From: Arthonia radiata
Lineage: Eukaryota > Ascomycota > Arthoniomycetes > Arthoniales > Arthoniaceae
Direction: 5' to 3'
Assembly (NCBI GenBank): GCA_002989075.1
Contig: PSQN01000004.1
Coordinates: 62,001-126,000, forward strand
Length of the DNA: 64,000 nucleotides
The notes under the pieces: model-generated
The model's input: only the letters and a program-made list of their open reading frames with translations
What the model was told of the DNA's origin: nothing
The model's database searches: none
In this document: in pieces, positions 10,151 through 21,520 of the stretch
How the letters are laid out: each line of letters begins with the position of its first letter
Numbering within the stretch: the stretch's first letter is position 1
Program-made: the position numbers and the translations under genes

Positions 10151-11865
10151 TTAGACCCCGACGGCCTGTGGATTCCACAGCACGCGCCCCGCATCCACAC
10201 GGTCCTTCACCCCAAGCAAGCGCTCATATGTCTCCTGCCCGTAATACACATCATGAGCCTCCTCCGCGGTGAGACTCGCGTCCAGGTAATTGATGTATGC
10301 CCCAAACGGCACGCCGGGCATCGCGTCCGGGATGGCGGCGTTCAAGCCTTCGATGAACGGCTGGATGCTGTCGGGGAAGGGGGCGCTCATGTCGTTTGTG
10401 TAGCCGAAGTGCTGGAAGGAGAAGAGAGCACTGCGGTCGGGGAAGGCAGTGAGAGACGATGGGACCGCGTTGACGGCGGAAGAGGGGCCGCCGTAGAGGT
10501 CGAGAATGGAGTACCATGTCTATATGAAGTTGTAGAGGTTAGTGTACGTGAGAAGTGCAGACAGGGCGTCAATGAGCAGGTTGAGCGATGCGGAGGGATT
10601 CTCGCTATTATGGGGAGCTGAGAGGACTTACCGCTGGTGCAGCAAGCTTGCCTTGCTGGATGATGTAGTTGAAGTATGCCAGCCAGGCGTCGTGGGTGAT
10701 TGGCGATGCTTCTGGTGAGAAGAGTGACTTCACAAACTATGTCGAGTTAGTAGCAGTATCACAGGTCCACATTGGATAGTGGACAATTAGAACAAGCAAT
10801 GCTAACTGCGTCAAAATGTTGCTGGTATCCCACACCCACAGGCTCGATCAATGGTCCCTGTCCCTCAGCGAAGATATCCAACAAACCTCGCCAGTCAACG
10901 ACTTGCAGACTCTCTTGGACGATCGGTAGACCACGCAAGAGCTCCGGCTTGATCTTCTCGTCGAACTCACTCTGCTCGCCGTAGAAGCTGCCAGATAATG
11001 AGAAGCTGCCTTGGTCGATGTAGATGCCAAACCCGATGCGCTCATCGACGACGCTGGCGTTAAGCGCGAAGTCTTGGATGTGGCTCAGCATGTCGGCCGC
11101 CACGTCGCCAGTGCCACTGCCCAGGATGCCAGGACCAAAGGGGTACGAGAAGAACAGGATCGAAGCTGGTGCAGGCTGCGTCTGCATGTAGAACGTCGTG
11201 ACCACGCCAATGGAATCAGCGGCGCCGCGAAGCGCGTAGAAAAGGTCTGGATCCTCGGTAGCGCTCACGTGAGCGACACTGCCATTGACCAGTGCGACAT
11301 CCATCCCCACTATAGTGTCCAGTGTGAGACCCCAGGCACGGGACAGGTACCCATACCCGCCGTGCGTAGCGTGCCCACCGATGCCGACACCAGGGCACGA
11401 ACCATGTGGCAGTGCGCGGCCCTGGTCGTTCAAAGCGATGGCCATGTTGCCGAGGCGCTGGCCTCCACCGATCGCAGCAACGTTGTTTGCGTCCATGGAG
11501 ACATCCTGGAAGCTCTCGAGGGAGATGACGAGCGAGCCATCCGCGCCCCCGGCTGAGAAGGAAGCGTAAGAGTGCCCACCAGACTTTGGCTGCGCTTTGA
11601 TGTTGTTGTCGCTCGCGCAAACCAGGGCTGAGGCAACTTGAGAGGAGTCGGTGGGGGCGATCATGGCAGCAGGATGGTACTGGTAGTGAGTGTTCCAGGT
11701 CGAAGCGGCGGCGGCGTAGAGGGAATCGCTGGCAATGATGGTGGGAATCGACGCGTTGTTGAGGCAGGCGAGGAGGCCATTGGGATCGGACATCTGTGCC
11801 GAGACGCCGGCGATAGCGAGCACCAGAGGCAGGTAGCAGAGCTTCTTGCCCATCATTGTCTTCAT
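10151..11865 (-). CDS. Secreted AA7-type oligosaccharide oxidase (bicovalent FAD)
   Basis: Three exons on the minus strand: 10807-11865, 10632-10736, 10151-10519, giving 510 residues. A signal peptide is plain (KKLCYLPLVLAIAGVSA). His98 in SGGHSY and Cys157 in GSCPGVGIGG are the two residues that bind FAD in glucooligosaccharide-oxidase-like (CAZy AA7) enzymes, and GGHATHGGYG and the C-terminal BBE element YINYLDASL...LWNPQAVG agree. These enzymes oxidise the reducing end of oligosaccharides to lactones with release of hydrogen peroxide. The exact sugar is unknown. Introns are 70 nt (GTTAGC donor, CTAAC branch) and 112 nt. It shares a fold with, but is not a close copy of, the partial flavoenzyme at the left edge, which lacks the signal peptide region and the Cys motif. 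Confidence 0.9.
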
Positions 11866-12768
11866 CTTCCCTGTTCCTCAAATCTTGGGTGAGAGATCGT
11901 AGGGGAATCAGTCGAGCGATAGGGGAGGTCGGGAAACACTCGTAGAAGTATGAGAAAGTGTGAGACACTTTTCTATGGCAATGTCCGGTCGCATAATTGG
12001 CCAAACGTAGCGAAAGTGTTGATGACACTCACCTTCGTATGCAGGCAACCGCTGCAACACTTCTGCTTACATCTCGTACAAATACCAAGACGTTGCACTT
12101 TTGTAAGCCTTACGCCGGTGCTCTCAAATCGCGCATGCTGAGTCTGAGGGTACCCGTAATTGACGCAAGGGCAGACCGGGCTGTTACGGCCACACCGGAA
12201 GCGTAGTGGAGCATCGCAGTACAATGAGCTTACGGGATGGGAACGCGTGGCATTTGCACGCGGATTCTCATCCGACACCATACTACGGTGACCCAAACAT
12301 CGCTCGTACTACGTTGAGCGATGTTCATCAAGGCTGAGGAGTTGCAAAAGGGGCGGTCTTCTAAATGCAGTCTTGTGCTTACTAAAGCCGGCCAATGAGG
12401 CCACGCCTTAGATTATTACCACGATCGTGTGGATGGACATCGCCACCGGGACGAGCTGCGAGCTCATGTAACCTGTCGGTCAGATGGGAAAGTGAGAGGT
12501 GGTCGAAGACAAGATTAACGTATGAAGTGGGGAAGTTGCCATGGCGACACTGAACGCCAAGAGCAAACGACGAGATTCTTGCAAACGTTTGCAAAACTCT
12601 CAGAGATTCTAGTGATTGTCTAGACGGGTTTGCGGGATGCTTGTTGGCGTAAGGTGTCATAGGCATGCCGTAAGGCACACTCCTTGGAAGTTTGACAGCA
12701 AGAAACTGCATAATGGCAGCATTCAGCCCCAAGCCAGAACGAGTGTCGTTGTCGTCGGCACAATCTCC
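11866..12768. other. Intergenic, no gene seen
   Basis: About 900 bases between two minus-strand genes. It should contain the promoter of the AA7 oxidase (right after 11865) and the 3' UTR of the reductase. No coding frame is convincing. Confidence 0.55.
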
Positions 12769-13695
12769 TCACGGCAGAGTATACCCTCCGTCAATAATGA
12801 CATCGCTACCAGTCTGGTACGAAGACGCGTCACTTGCAAGGTAGAGAAACAAGCCCTTAATTTCCCGCACATTCCCTTGACGACCAAGGACCGCCATTCG
12901 ATGCGCCTCGTTGATGACTTGAGGCGAAGCTCCCAGCTTTGTCTCGAAGAAGCCGGGAGAGATGATGTTGACGCGGGCAAAGCTCCTCCATTCTCTCGCT
13001 AAGCTCTTACCCAGGTGGCCGACTGCCGCCTTTGAGGCGTTGTAGATCTGTGGAGCGATTAGGTCAAGATGCAACGCGTCACCACTGCGTACTTACACCT
13101 TGATCTATAGGCACATTGACAATGTGAGCTGAGATGCTCGAGGTGATGATCAAATTGCCAAAGCCTTGCTTCTCGAAGACGAGACCAGCGTACTTGGCAC
13201 AATAGAATACGCCATCGACTGTCACTGATTAGCAGCCGTGCTGTGGAGTCATCCGAGCTGATGACACTCACCGTTGACAGACATAAGTCTTTTGTACTCT
13301 TCGACACTCTGATCGATCACCCGCTTGTTCGTGCCCATTCCAGCATTAGCGACAAAAACATCAATCTGACCAAACTCTTGCACGACCTTGTTGACTGCTT
13401 CTTCCACCTTTTCTGGCTTTGACACTTCTACCTGATATGCTTGGGCCTTGATGCCATGACGTTTGGCCAGCTCCTTGCCTTTCTCGACGGCTGCGGGATT
13501 ACTATTGTACCACAGAGCAATGTTCGCACCAGCTTCGGCAACAGCCTCAGCCGCCGCAAAGCCAATACCATCAGCGGCGCCGGTAATGATGACAGTCTTG
13601 CCTTTCATGCTCAGCTGCTCGAAGACCGAGTCGGATGTCTTGGGCGTTGGCTTTGCAGCCCGCGCCGTGGCGGCTTCGTCGACGGACATGGACAT
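12769..13695 (-). CDS. Short-chain dehydrogenase/reductase, sorbose/xylulose reductase-like
   Basis: Three exons: 13272-13695, 13097-13218 and 12769-13047, for 274 residues; introns 53 and 49 nt. The classical SDR pattern is complete: cofactor loop TGAADGIG (Gly39-Gly45), NAG, Ser169 in TSSIS, and Tyr184/Lys188 in YNASK. The end SDVIIDGGYTLP is typical of the NADP(H)-dependent mannitol/sorbose/L-xylulose reductase branch (Sou2-like) of fungi. A 30-residue N-terminal extension precedes the Rossmann fold. It probably acts in the cytosol on ketoses or polyols; substrate assignment is inference. It lies between a sugar oxidase and a pectate lyase, but separate promoters argue only for a loose link. 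Confidence 0.85.
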
Positions 13696-15424
13696 GATGG
13701 CCGTCGCTTTCTATACCGGAAGTCTAGTTTGACTGGAATTGACTCGCTTGGCCGCACCGGTTCGCTGTGCTGTGACAGCTCATGCACAAGAAGATATTGG
13801 TGAGAGCGCTAGCTCCACAACGAGCAATAGCGGTCTTTCGGACGACTGTCCCCCGACTTTGCACCGAAAAGAGAATACCGTCTCTGGACTTCAAGTGCCA
13901 CTTCGGCAAGCAACGTTGGACTGCAAAACTAATTGGTCGTCTTTTGGGTGATGAGTATCGCTCACCGCACAGTCGTCGAAAGGAATCGCTGGATGTCCGC
14001 AGCGGCGCCTCTCATCACTGCACCCTCAAGACCACTCTTCTCGTGAAGAGCATGGATTGCAGCAGCTGGACTAATATTATCATATCGCCGCCTGCATTGC
14101 TAATCGTGCTTCGCTGTCGCCATCTACGCCCTCTACATGTAAGAAATACAATACTGAGAACTCCAACCTTGGACCGGACAGGCTTTGATGAGGCTCAAAA
14201 AGGGGCCTGTATTGGCTATACCCAAGATAGTAGGCGCTATACCCAAAATAGCAAGGTCGTCGAAGTCTCCTCCGAAACCTTCTTTTCTCAAACTTGCAAA
14301 GCTTGTCACCCTCGGCCATGCCACTCAGCGTCGTGGCGTACAATTGGACAGTGAAAACTCACTCCCTTCGATCCGGAGGTGCACTACAAGTCCTGCCTCT
14401 CGCACGGCATACTCTCGACCTTCTCGTCGCAGAAACCTATCGAGCTGGCTGGGCCTTCAAGTTCGGTTGTGCCGCTCGTGTAATCTACCCCTCCTCCTCA
14501 TCCGTCGTCAACGAGCGTTTCGCCATGCTCATATTTGAGTCAACGATGCTCTCAGCGCGCAAATGCTGTTATTGCCGTATCCCACAGAAAGAGGACATGC
14601 AGCATCCAAGGGGCTCTTTCGGCATTCAAGTCAAGAGTCTCCTCATGATCCCCGTTGCCAAGGAGGTGTAAAGAGATGTGCAGTTTCACGGCGCCAGCGT
14701 CAACTTCGGGCGGCTCTGCGCGCCTTCTAGATGCTTGTTGCTTGCAACAATTGACAGCTTCACGTGCAATTCCATGTTATTCTCCTGGCTTTCGAGCTCT
14801 CAACAGCTATGTGGTAGTGGTTGAGCCTGACCTACAACCCACTGAAGGTGGTAGCTTACTTGAGACCTGACGTCCATCTTGACTGTGCTTGCCACGGCAT
14901 CAATATAACGATGTTTCAATTGTTGCTACAATCAGCTACTTTGCTAATTAGAAATTTATCGTTTTCGCACGCATAGCGAACGATCAGTGGTAGCCGCCGG
15001 AGAGCACCCTCAAGTTGGACCTTTTCGACCGTGAAACGCTGCGATGCGGAAAGAACCTTTTTGCCAGCACGCATGTGGCAGGCGCTCGTCTTCGGAAGAC
15101 AACACCGCCGCGCCATGGTGGGGCCGCTGTCTCTAGCCAAAAAAGGTTTGAGTCGGTTCTATTACTTCAAGGACCCTACTGACATGGGTCTTTGTGGAGG
15201 CTTGTTTCGAATCAGGCTTGGCTCTTGGCACCAGAAGCAGTATATGTACTCTCAGTATTTGCCATTGAGAATGCGCTCTTGCAAGCGACAAGCTCACACA
15301 CTCGTTTAGCAGATCATTGCAGTCCGTTCTTTACATCCATTCAACGACCAGCGCCGGTTCGCTATTTGACAAGCCTCCCTTTTTCAACACCAAATCCCAA
15401 CGATACCAACTACCAATCTTCAAG
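13696..15424. other. Divergent intergenic region, 1.7 kb
   Basis: Separates the reductase (minus) from the pectate lyase (plus). Frames here are short and shadow one another. A short direct repeat lies at about 14214-14260. The length would suit a regulated promoter for the pectate lyase. Confidence 0.5.
14214..14260. repeat. Short imperfect direct repeat
   Basis: Two near copies of CTATACCCAAGATAGTAGG / CTATACCCAAAATAGCAAGG lie side by side in non-coding sequence. No function is known. Confidence 0.5.
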
Positions 15425-16387
15425 ATGAAAGCCTCTACCATCTCTGCTTGCCTGCTGAGCCTGGCAGCCACGTGCACTATCGCCACTCCTCTCGATGCCA
15501 ACAGCGCCAAGGCCATCCGCGCCATTGAGAACCCCTACGCACCCGTCGACGTTGCGCAAGTCGTGCGCCGTGCCACTTCCATCAAGAAGGCCAAGTCCAG
15601 CAAGAAGACCTCGCAAGCCGCTGCCACTCCCGTTGCATCTGGCTCCGCAGCCGCTGCCCCTGCTGTCACTGGTCAGCCCGCCGCGGCCGCAGCAGGTGGC
15701 TCTGGTGGTGCCCTCCCAGCATCTTCCGGCACCTCCGTACTCAAGGCGGCGCAGACCATTGCCGCCGGTGAGACCTTCGATGGTGGCATGAAGATGTTTG
15801 ACCGCGGCGTCAGCTGCACTGGCCAAGCCGAAGGTGGTGATAGCGACGCCGTCTTTCAGATTGAGAACGGCGGCACGCTCTCCAACGTCATCATTGGCCC
15901 GAACCAGATCGAGGGCGTTCACTGCCAGGGCAACTGCCAACTCGTCAATGTCTGGTGGTCGGCCGTGTGCGAGGACGCCTTCACCATCAAGAACCAGGCT
16001 GATGGCGAGATGACCAAGATCACCGGCGGTGGTGCGTTCGGCGCTGAGGACAAGGTCCTCCAGCACAACGGTGGTGGTACGCTCTCCGTCTCTGGCTTCA
16101 CCGTCAGCGACTTCGGCAAGCTCTACCGCTCCTGTGGCAACTGCAAAAGTATGCCTGCGCGCCACGTCATCATGGACGACATCACCGCGAAGGAAGGTTC
16201 CGAGCTCGCCGGGATCAACTCCAACTACGGCGACACCGCCACGCTCACCAACATCAAGGTCTCGGGTGTCAAGGACATTTGCACGACCTTCACTGGCAAC
16301 ACGAGCGGCGATGAGCCCAAGGAAAACGGGTCTGGACCTGATGGAAAGAATTGTATCTACCAGGACTCCGATATCACCCAGGTCTGA
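15425..16387 (+). CDS. Secreted pectate lyase, PL3 family
   Basis: A single exon of 320 codons. The signal peptide is clear (MKASTISACLLSLAATCTIA), followed by a pro-like stretch and a Ser/Ala/Lys-rich low-complexity linker to about residue 100. The catalytic domain begins at SVLKAAQTIAAGETFDGGMK and shows the PL3 landmarks GGDSDAVFQIENGGTLSNVIIG, EGVHC-GNC-L-NVWW and VCEDAFTIK, then paired Cys in YRSCGNCK. PL3 enzymes cleave de-esterified pectin by beta-elimination with Ca2+, outside the cell. Usual PL3 length is about 220-250 residues, so the linker is an addition. The ATG at 15425 is chosen because it starts the signal peptide; an upstream non-ATG extension of the frame is ignored. Confidence 0.93.
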   Translation: MKASTISACLLSLAATCTIATPLDANSAKAIRAIENPYAPVDVAQVVRRATSIKKAKSSKKTSQAAATPVASGSAAAAPAVTGQPAAAAAGGSGGALPASSGTSVLKAAQTIAAGETFDGGMKMFDRGVSCTGQAEGGDSDAVFQIENGGTLSNVIIGPNQIEGVHCQGNCQLVNVWWSAVCEDAFTIKNQADGEMTKITGGGAFGAEDKVLQHNGGGTLSVSGFTVSDFGKLYRSCGNCKSMPARHVIMDDITAKEGSELAGINSNYGDTATLTNIKVSGVKDICTTFTGNTSGDEPKENGSGPDGKNCIYQDSDITQV

Positions 16388-18249
16388 GATCTGTGATGCA
16401 GCCTAGGTCCTCACGATCATGACCAAAGGCTTGAAGTTGGTATAGGGAGACATTGTTGCGTTCTGCACAATGCGGAGGTTTGGTGAGGAGACATAGTTCG
16501 TTTCGCACGTGTGAATCAAAAGTGAAGCTGGTCTCTCGGACTCGTCTCAAACTACTCTCGGCTGCATTCTGACCTCGCTCGACCCTGCCTTGGTGATGCT
16601 GATACGTGGGGATTGCGTTACATACGCCGCTGTAGGAGTGCATGCAGATCGTAAAGTCACCTACCACGGACGCGTCCAAAGAAGATTCACATCATCATGT
16701 TCAAGCCGGTGCCAACCACCAACAACAGGTCACCCATTCGAACACCGATCTTTTTCAAACTTCCAGACATGCATGTCACACATGACATCGTATTAGTGTC
16801 TCATTGTTGAGAGCATACGATTTTTTTGAAAACATCTTCTAACTCGCTCGAAAAGACTCTAACCCCCCGAAGTTTCGAGGCGCGAATCGAAGTTTCAAAT
16901 GTAGTCGCTTTGCCTGGAAAGTTATATGATTCGAAAGCGCGTACAGAACTGTACGTGTTGTGCTTCCGTCAAGGTCGTAGATGCAAGATTGAAGAAGTCG
17001 GTGTTCCAGGGTGGTGAAGGGTGAAATCCTCCCTCAGGGGCATCGCCGTTGCCGTGGGAACCGTTGATATCTGAAGCACAGAGGTCGCTGAGCTTCACGT
17101 GCGAAGTGCTTTGAAGACAGCACGCCTTGTATCATGATAGAAAACGCATGATGTTGTATGTGACATGATCCCGTCCAATCAGAGCTGCACCTCAGCTTTT
17201 GCTTTCTGAACGGAGCCTTCTCCGGCGTGGTGGCCCAAAATAAACTCCCACCTCCCAGTAATCCGTTGGAATGGAGATATTAGGGGGCCTCTAGCCCCTA
17301 AATCCTCGGCTGTGAGCATTCCCTGCCTCCCTCCTTCACGAAGAATCTCTTGTTGCTTCCGGTTTTTGAATCTTTGTTCGCAGTTCTGTTCTTCATATGC
17401 TTCGACAACGCGATAAGACTCTTTCGCGCTTCGCTCTCTTTTTCTTGTGAAGATGACCGCGTCTATGAATTGTCATATCAAGAAGTCGCGTCAAGGGCTT
17501 GATGCCATCCTTGTCCCAGCGTAGAGGGACTGCGAGGCATTCTTTTCCCTCTCCGAAACGTACAGTCAACAACATTTGGAGAACTTTTGTCAGGCTTCAA
17601 TAACTGTTCTCACGCGTTGATTTCTGCCTTGCCCCCGCCAATCTATGATAACGGGCTTGCTTGCAATGGCCGGCTGCGCTTCAGCTGTTGAAGTCAACAC
17701 AACGCAATTCCCATAGCTTGTAGCATTGCTTGCTATTGTCAAGCCAGCCAAAAGCTGTCTCCAGACGATTTGTTCTAAACCAGAACAAGCATACTGTGTA
17801 ATCACTGACATTATCGCAGAACGCCGCTCGCTCATGGCACAGAGAATGGCTGTATCTGCTCGAGTATCCAACTCTGCTCGGAGCTGCAGTCTGGAATAAC
17901 CCTTATTTTCATTCCACATCCAGCCCATGGAGGGATTTCAGGTAGCAGTCTGCGGTGTAGTTGCACAGCCATCTGCCCGCAGCAATCCCTCCAATGCAGT
18001 GATCCCCAAATCTCATGGAGCGTTTGATCCTTCCGGCCCCCAGAGCGACTACAAGTGGGCTTCTAGCTTACCTCGAGCAAGAAAAAGTAGAGGCTTTTGT
18101 TCATTACGCAGGGCCTTAGTAGAACGAACTCTGTGATTCTCAGTGTCCGAGTGACTTATTACGTCTATTTGACCGGCAGTCTAAAGTAGTCCGTTCCCTA
18201 GATCTTTTGGGCCGTCGGCTAGACTATCAGCATCAACATCAACATCAGT
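16388..18249. other. Intergenic, 1.9 kb
   Basis: No protein gene I can support. Around 17200-17440 it has promoter-like character (AT-rich box, two AGGGG/CCCCT sites in a hairpin, then a T/C-rich leader) followed by only very short open frames, so a transcript or non-coding RNA is conceivable. A (CATCAA)n run abuts the next ATG. Confidence 0.45.
17280..17301. promoter_or_regulatory. Perfect inverted repeat carrying two STRE-like sites
   Basis: TTAGGGG (17280-17286) and CCCCTAA (17295-17301) form a 7-bp stem with an 8-base loop. Each arm holds the AGGGG/CCCCT core bound by Msn2/4- or SebA-like stress regulators. Function is inference. Confidence 0.35.
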
Positions 18250-19259
18250 ATGCCACGCGCACTTGTTTTCATCGCTGCTCTCATCCCCCGCCTCATGTAC
18301 CACACAACAGCACAATCAACGAGCGTCGTCAACTACCTCATCGTCGGCGATGGCCCCACTTATTCCAGCCTCATCGACAACATGCCCGTCATCAGCGATT
18401 CCACTGCAGCATCCATCATCAATGCCGCCCCGACGGGGACGACCTACTTCGCTATGCCCGTTATCAATGACCCCAAAACCGACGCCGATGCTAGTCAGGC
18501 TTCCTACCTTACGTCCGTTCTGGGCATGACGATCACGGTTGCACCAAGCGCGTGTAAGTATTGACTCGACTGCCAGCAGCCATGTCCGTGTCAGGCCTAT
18601 GCTGACCCCGCGGACAGACGACATGACTATAGGAGCCGGCAGTCGTGGCCAGGGTTCCCTTCATTGCGAAATGAGCGGCACAACACCTCTAATTTGTACG
18701 GGTATCGGACCAGGCAACCAGGGTAGTGATGGGGGCAAGACCATGACGTCTCTCATCACGCCGGGCACCAACAACTATTACTACGACGTCATGACCGTTA
18801 CGGCTGGGTTAGAAAAGCTGGCCGGCGTCTCTGCGACTGCGACATCTGATACTTGTACGTCGGTTTCGCTCACCCCTCATGCCTCCACAGCTAGTTACCA
18901 CCGACCAAAGCATCCGAAATCCACCAAGAACGGTACATCTTCAATTCCGTGTCCAAATAACCATGCTGACGTTTAAAATGACAGCCACCGCAACAGCAAC
19001 GCCGAGCGCGACCACAGTCTCTGCAAACTCACCCGTAGAGAGCACAAGTGGTGCCATCGGCCCCGCGGGCACGTCAGCACCCATTACAAGTACAGCGATG
19101 ACACCAACCCTTGTGGTCGCTCCATCATCGAGTGTGCCATCAGTGGCGACTTCGGCGTACACTGGAGCGGCTAGTCGACTGATAATGCCGGAAATAGGAG
19201 GCTGGGTTGCCGGTATTGCTGGGGTTGTGCTGTATGGCGTGAGAGGCGGTCAACTGTAG
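18250..19259 (+). CDS. Secreted, probably GPI-anchored Ser/Thr-rich surface protein
   Basis: Three exons: 18250-18553, 18618-18854, 18985-19259 (introns 64 and 130 nt, the latter with a GTACGT donor and CTGAC branch) give 271 residues. The N-terminus is a signal peptide (ALVFIAALIPRLMYHTTAQ). A middle globular part with several Cys (LHCEMSG, LICTGIG, DTCT region) is followed by a Thr/Ser/Ala/Pro-rich stalk and a hydrophobic end (IGGWVAGIAGVVLYGV) typical of a GPI-attachment signal. Such proteins sit on the plasma membrane or in the cell wall. No enzyme domain is recognised. The second intron choice is the less certain one. Confidence 0.7.
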
Positions 19260-19861
19260 TGCATCGTCTTGTCTTGTTTCGGAGAGTTGTAGCATTGTAT
19301 ACATGGTGTCGAGGGCGTCCAAGCAATTTTCGAACGATGCTCGGTTCGCATTATGTTCGTAGTGCTGAACTCGCCGCAGAGATCAGTACGTGCTGTATGG
19401 TCTTTAAAGACCTGGAATTGGAAAGCAGACTCAGATAAGCTTGAAGTTGTGGACAGTACGTCTTGCAATGGTAAAATGAAAGTCAAGATGTGATGAATAT
19501 CAGAGCCCCTGCCAGCCCCTTCCTTTTCCCCACAGACATTGACCAATCAGGAGCCAGTTGTGTTTGTTGATAGCAACCCAACCCTTTCCATCTCATCAGC
19601 TCCAACCACACATCTGTTATCAACGTGCTTAAACTGCGCATGGAGCGTAGTTACCGCAACAGCTGCAAATCTACAACGCCCACCGTCACTTTGTCGCAGG
19701 TGGGCATGCTCCTCAGCGCCAGACACATGCCGCCCACGAAATTCAACATCCGCACTCGCTATCTCCTGCGGTGGATCCAGGAGCTAAGCACATAGCCCAC
19801 GGACAGATGCTGCAGATTTAGCATTTAGATTTAGCACTGGGTACTGCTTCGGTTTTCAGCC
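19260..19861. other. Intergenic, promoter region
   Basis: About 600 bases that should hold the 3' UTR of the surface-protein gene and the promoter of the transporter. No other feature seen. Confidence 0.55.
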
Positions 19862-21520
19862 ATGTCGCTCCTACATCGCGCTTCTACAACCGAACTGTCT
19901 GCACGTCGAGCATCGCAATCTTCCCTTTCCCAAAGGCGGCCCTCTACAACGAGCGCGCATGGTGTGTCGCCTGAGCCTCCTATACTAGAGCGCAATCCTT
20001 CCCATGCCTCCAATGGCTCACGACGTCTCTCCTATAACCCTTTGTCCGACATCAAGCCGTCTGCCACACCCCTTCCAGCCGAAGACGTCCCCGGGGCACG
20101 CCGCGTTGCGCAGGTAGCGGTCGCAGTAGTATATTGTCTTCTAGCAGCTGGCGTAGTCTTTGGGTACGCCGCATTAAAGCCAGTGTTGATCGCTGAGGGT
20201 GTGTATCGAGATTCGTGCACTTCGCAAGAGCTAGAAGATGGCACTGAAGTCTGCCAACAGCAAGAGCTAAGACTCAATCTGATGTTTACACTCGCCGCCG
20301 TATCCACAAATGTCGCAGCGCTGCCCATCGGAACCATACTCGATCGCTGTGGTCCACGTATAACGAGTCTGCTTGGCTGCGTGTTCTTGTCTCTCGGCGC
20401 GCTGTTTCTAGCATTCGCTGGCACGCTGTCAAAGAGCCATATCGATGGCTACATCCCAGGTTACCTCTTCCTCGCTCTCGGCGGGCCTTGCGTCTTTATA
20501 CCCAGCTTCCAGCTGAGCAATGCCTTCCCCCGGCAAAGTGGCCTGGTATTGGCCCTCTTGACTGGAGCATTCGACTCAAGCTCAGCCCTCTTCCTCATCT
20601 ACCGTCTCATATACCGATCGACTGCCGGCGCTTTCACCCCTCAGCGCTTCTTCTTAGTCTATCTCGTCGTACCGGTTGGCATCGCCCTTGCGCAACTCAC
20701 ACTCATGCCCAGCACCTCATATCAGACCGGCGACGCGCCAGAGTCACCCACCCCGCCCACCTCTGGCCGGCGCACGTCAGATCCTGGCGAGACATCACCT
20801 CTCCTCGACGCCTTCACGGCTCCCGCTGAAGAGCGTGATACTCCACACACGCTGCACCACCTTTCTGCTTCCCGCCAAATCATGACACCCTACTTTATAC
20901 TCATAACACTCTTCACAATCGCTCAAATGACGCGCATAAACTTCTTCGTCGCCACAATCCGCCCTCAGTACGCCCATCTCATTACACCGGCTTTCGCAAA
21001 ACAGCTGAATTCTTTCTTCGATGTCGTTCTTCCCTTAGGCGGCGTCCTCAGCGTGCCTTTCGTAGGCTGGCTGCTCGACCACCTCCGCACCGTCTACGTT
21101 CTCATCATCCTCGTCGGAACTACCACCGCCATCGGCATCCTCGGCCTTATCCCGCAGCCCTGGGCCGCCTACACGAATGTCGCCATCTTCGTGCTTTACC
21201 GTCCCTTTTTCTACACCGCCGTGTCCGACTACAGCGCCAAGGTCTTCGGGTTCGCGACGTTCGGCAAGGTGTACGGGTTGATCATCTGCCTGGCGGGGCT
21301 GGGGAACTTCAGCCAGAGTGGGCTGGATAAGTTGACGTACGATGAGTTTGACGGCGATTACAGGCCGGCGAATGTGGTGCTGTTGGGTACCGTGTTCACG
21401 GTGGGTGCGGCGCTGGTGGCGTATGTGTGGTGGAAGGGGCAGCAGAGCAGGAGGGAGAGTTTGGAGGAGGAGGCAGAGGCGAGTGTGGGGACGGCGAGAG
21501 AGGCGAGGAATCCAACTTGA
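19862..21520 (+). CDS. MFS transporter, FMP42/LAT3-like
   Basis: Single exon, 552 residues. After an 80-residue Ser/Arg-rich cytosolic N-terminus come about twelve hydrophobic helices (VAVVYCLLAAGVVFGYAALKP, LMFTLAAVSTNVAALPIG, ...). The DRCGPRIT loop after helix 2 is the MFS signature. A long hydrophilic loop (about residues 285-335, rich in Ser/Thr/Pro) separates the two halves. The layout and the FGYAALKPVLI-EGVY element match yeast Fmp42 and its filamentous fungal relatives, related to the SLC43 amino-acid transporters. Amino-acid transport is likely from family but the substrate is not shown. Confidence 0.85.
   Translation: MSLLHRASTTELSARRASQSSLSQRRPSTTSAHGVSPEPPILERNPSHASNGSRRLSYNPLSDIKPSATPLPAEDVPGARRVAQVAVAVVYCLLAAGVVFGYAALKPVLIAEGVYRDSCTSQELEDGTEVCQQQELRLNLMFTLAAVSTNVAALPIGTILDRCGPRITSLLGCVFLSLGALFLAFAGTLSKSHIDGYIPGYLFLALGGPCVFIPSFQLSNAFPRQSGLVLALLTGAFDSSSALFLIYRLIYRSTAGAFTPQRFFLVYLVVPVGIALAQLTLMPSTSYQTGDAPESPTPPTSGRRTSDPGETSPLLDAFTAPAEERDTPHTLHHLSASRQIMTPYFILITLFTIAQMTRINFFVATIRPQYAHLITPAFAKQLNSFFDVVLPLGGVLSVPFVGWLLDHLRTVYVLIILVGTTTAIGILGLIPQPWAAYTNVAIFVLYRPFFYTAVSDYSAKVFGFATFGKVYGLIICLAGLGNFSQSGLDKLTYDEFDGDYRPANVVLLGTVFTVGAALVAYVWWKGQQSRRESLEEEAEASVGTAREARNPT

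Noticed and set aside
11216-12028. Minus-strand frame of 270 codons overlapping the AA7 oxidase
   Set aside because: Out-of-frame shadow; the oxidase frame has signal peptide and FAD motifs.
15410-16165. Minus-strand frame of 251 codons across the pectate lyase
   Set aside because: Antisense shadow created by GC-rich codon use of the lyase gene.
17590-17928. Minus-strand open frame of 112 codons with an ATG
   Set aside because: No domain, signal or splice continuation, and composition like random sequence. It lies in the promoter-like zone discussed above.
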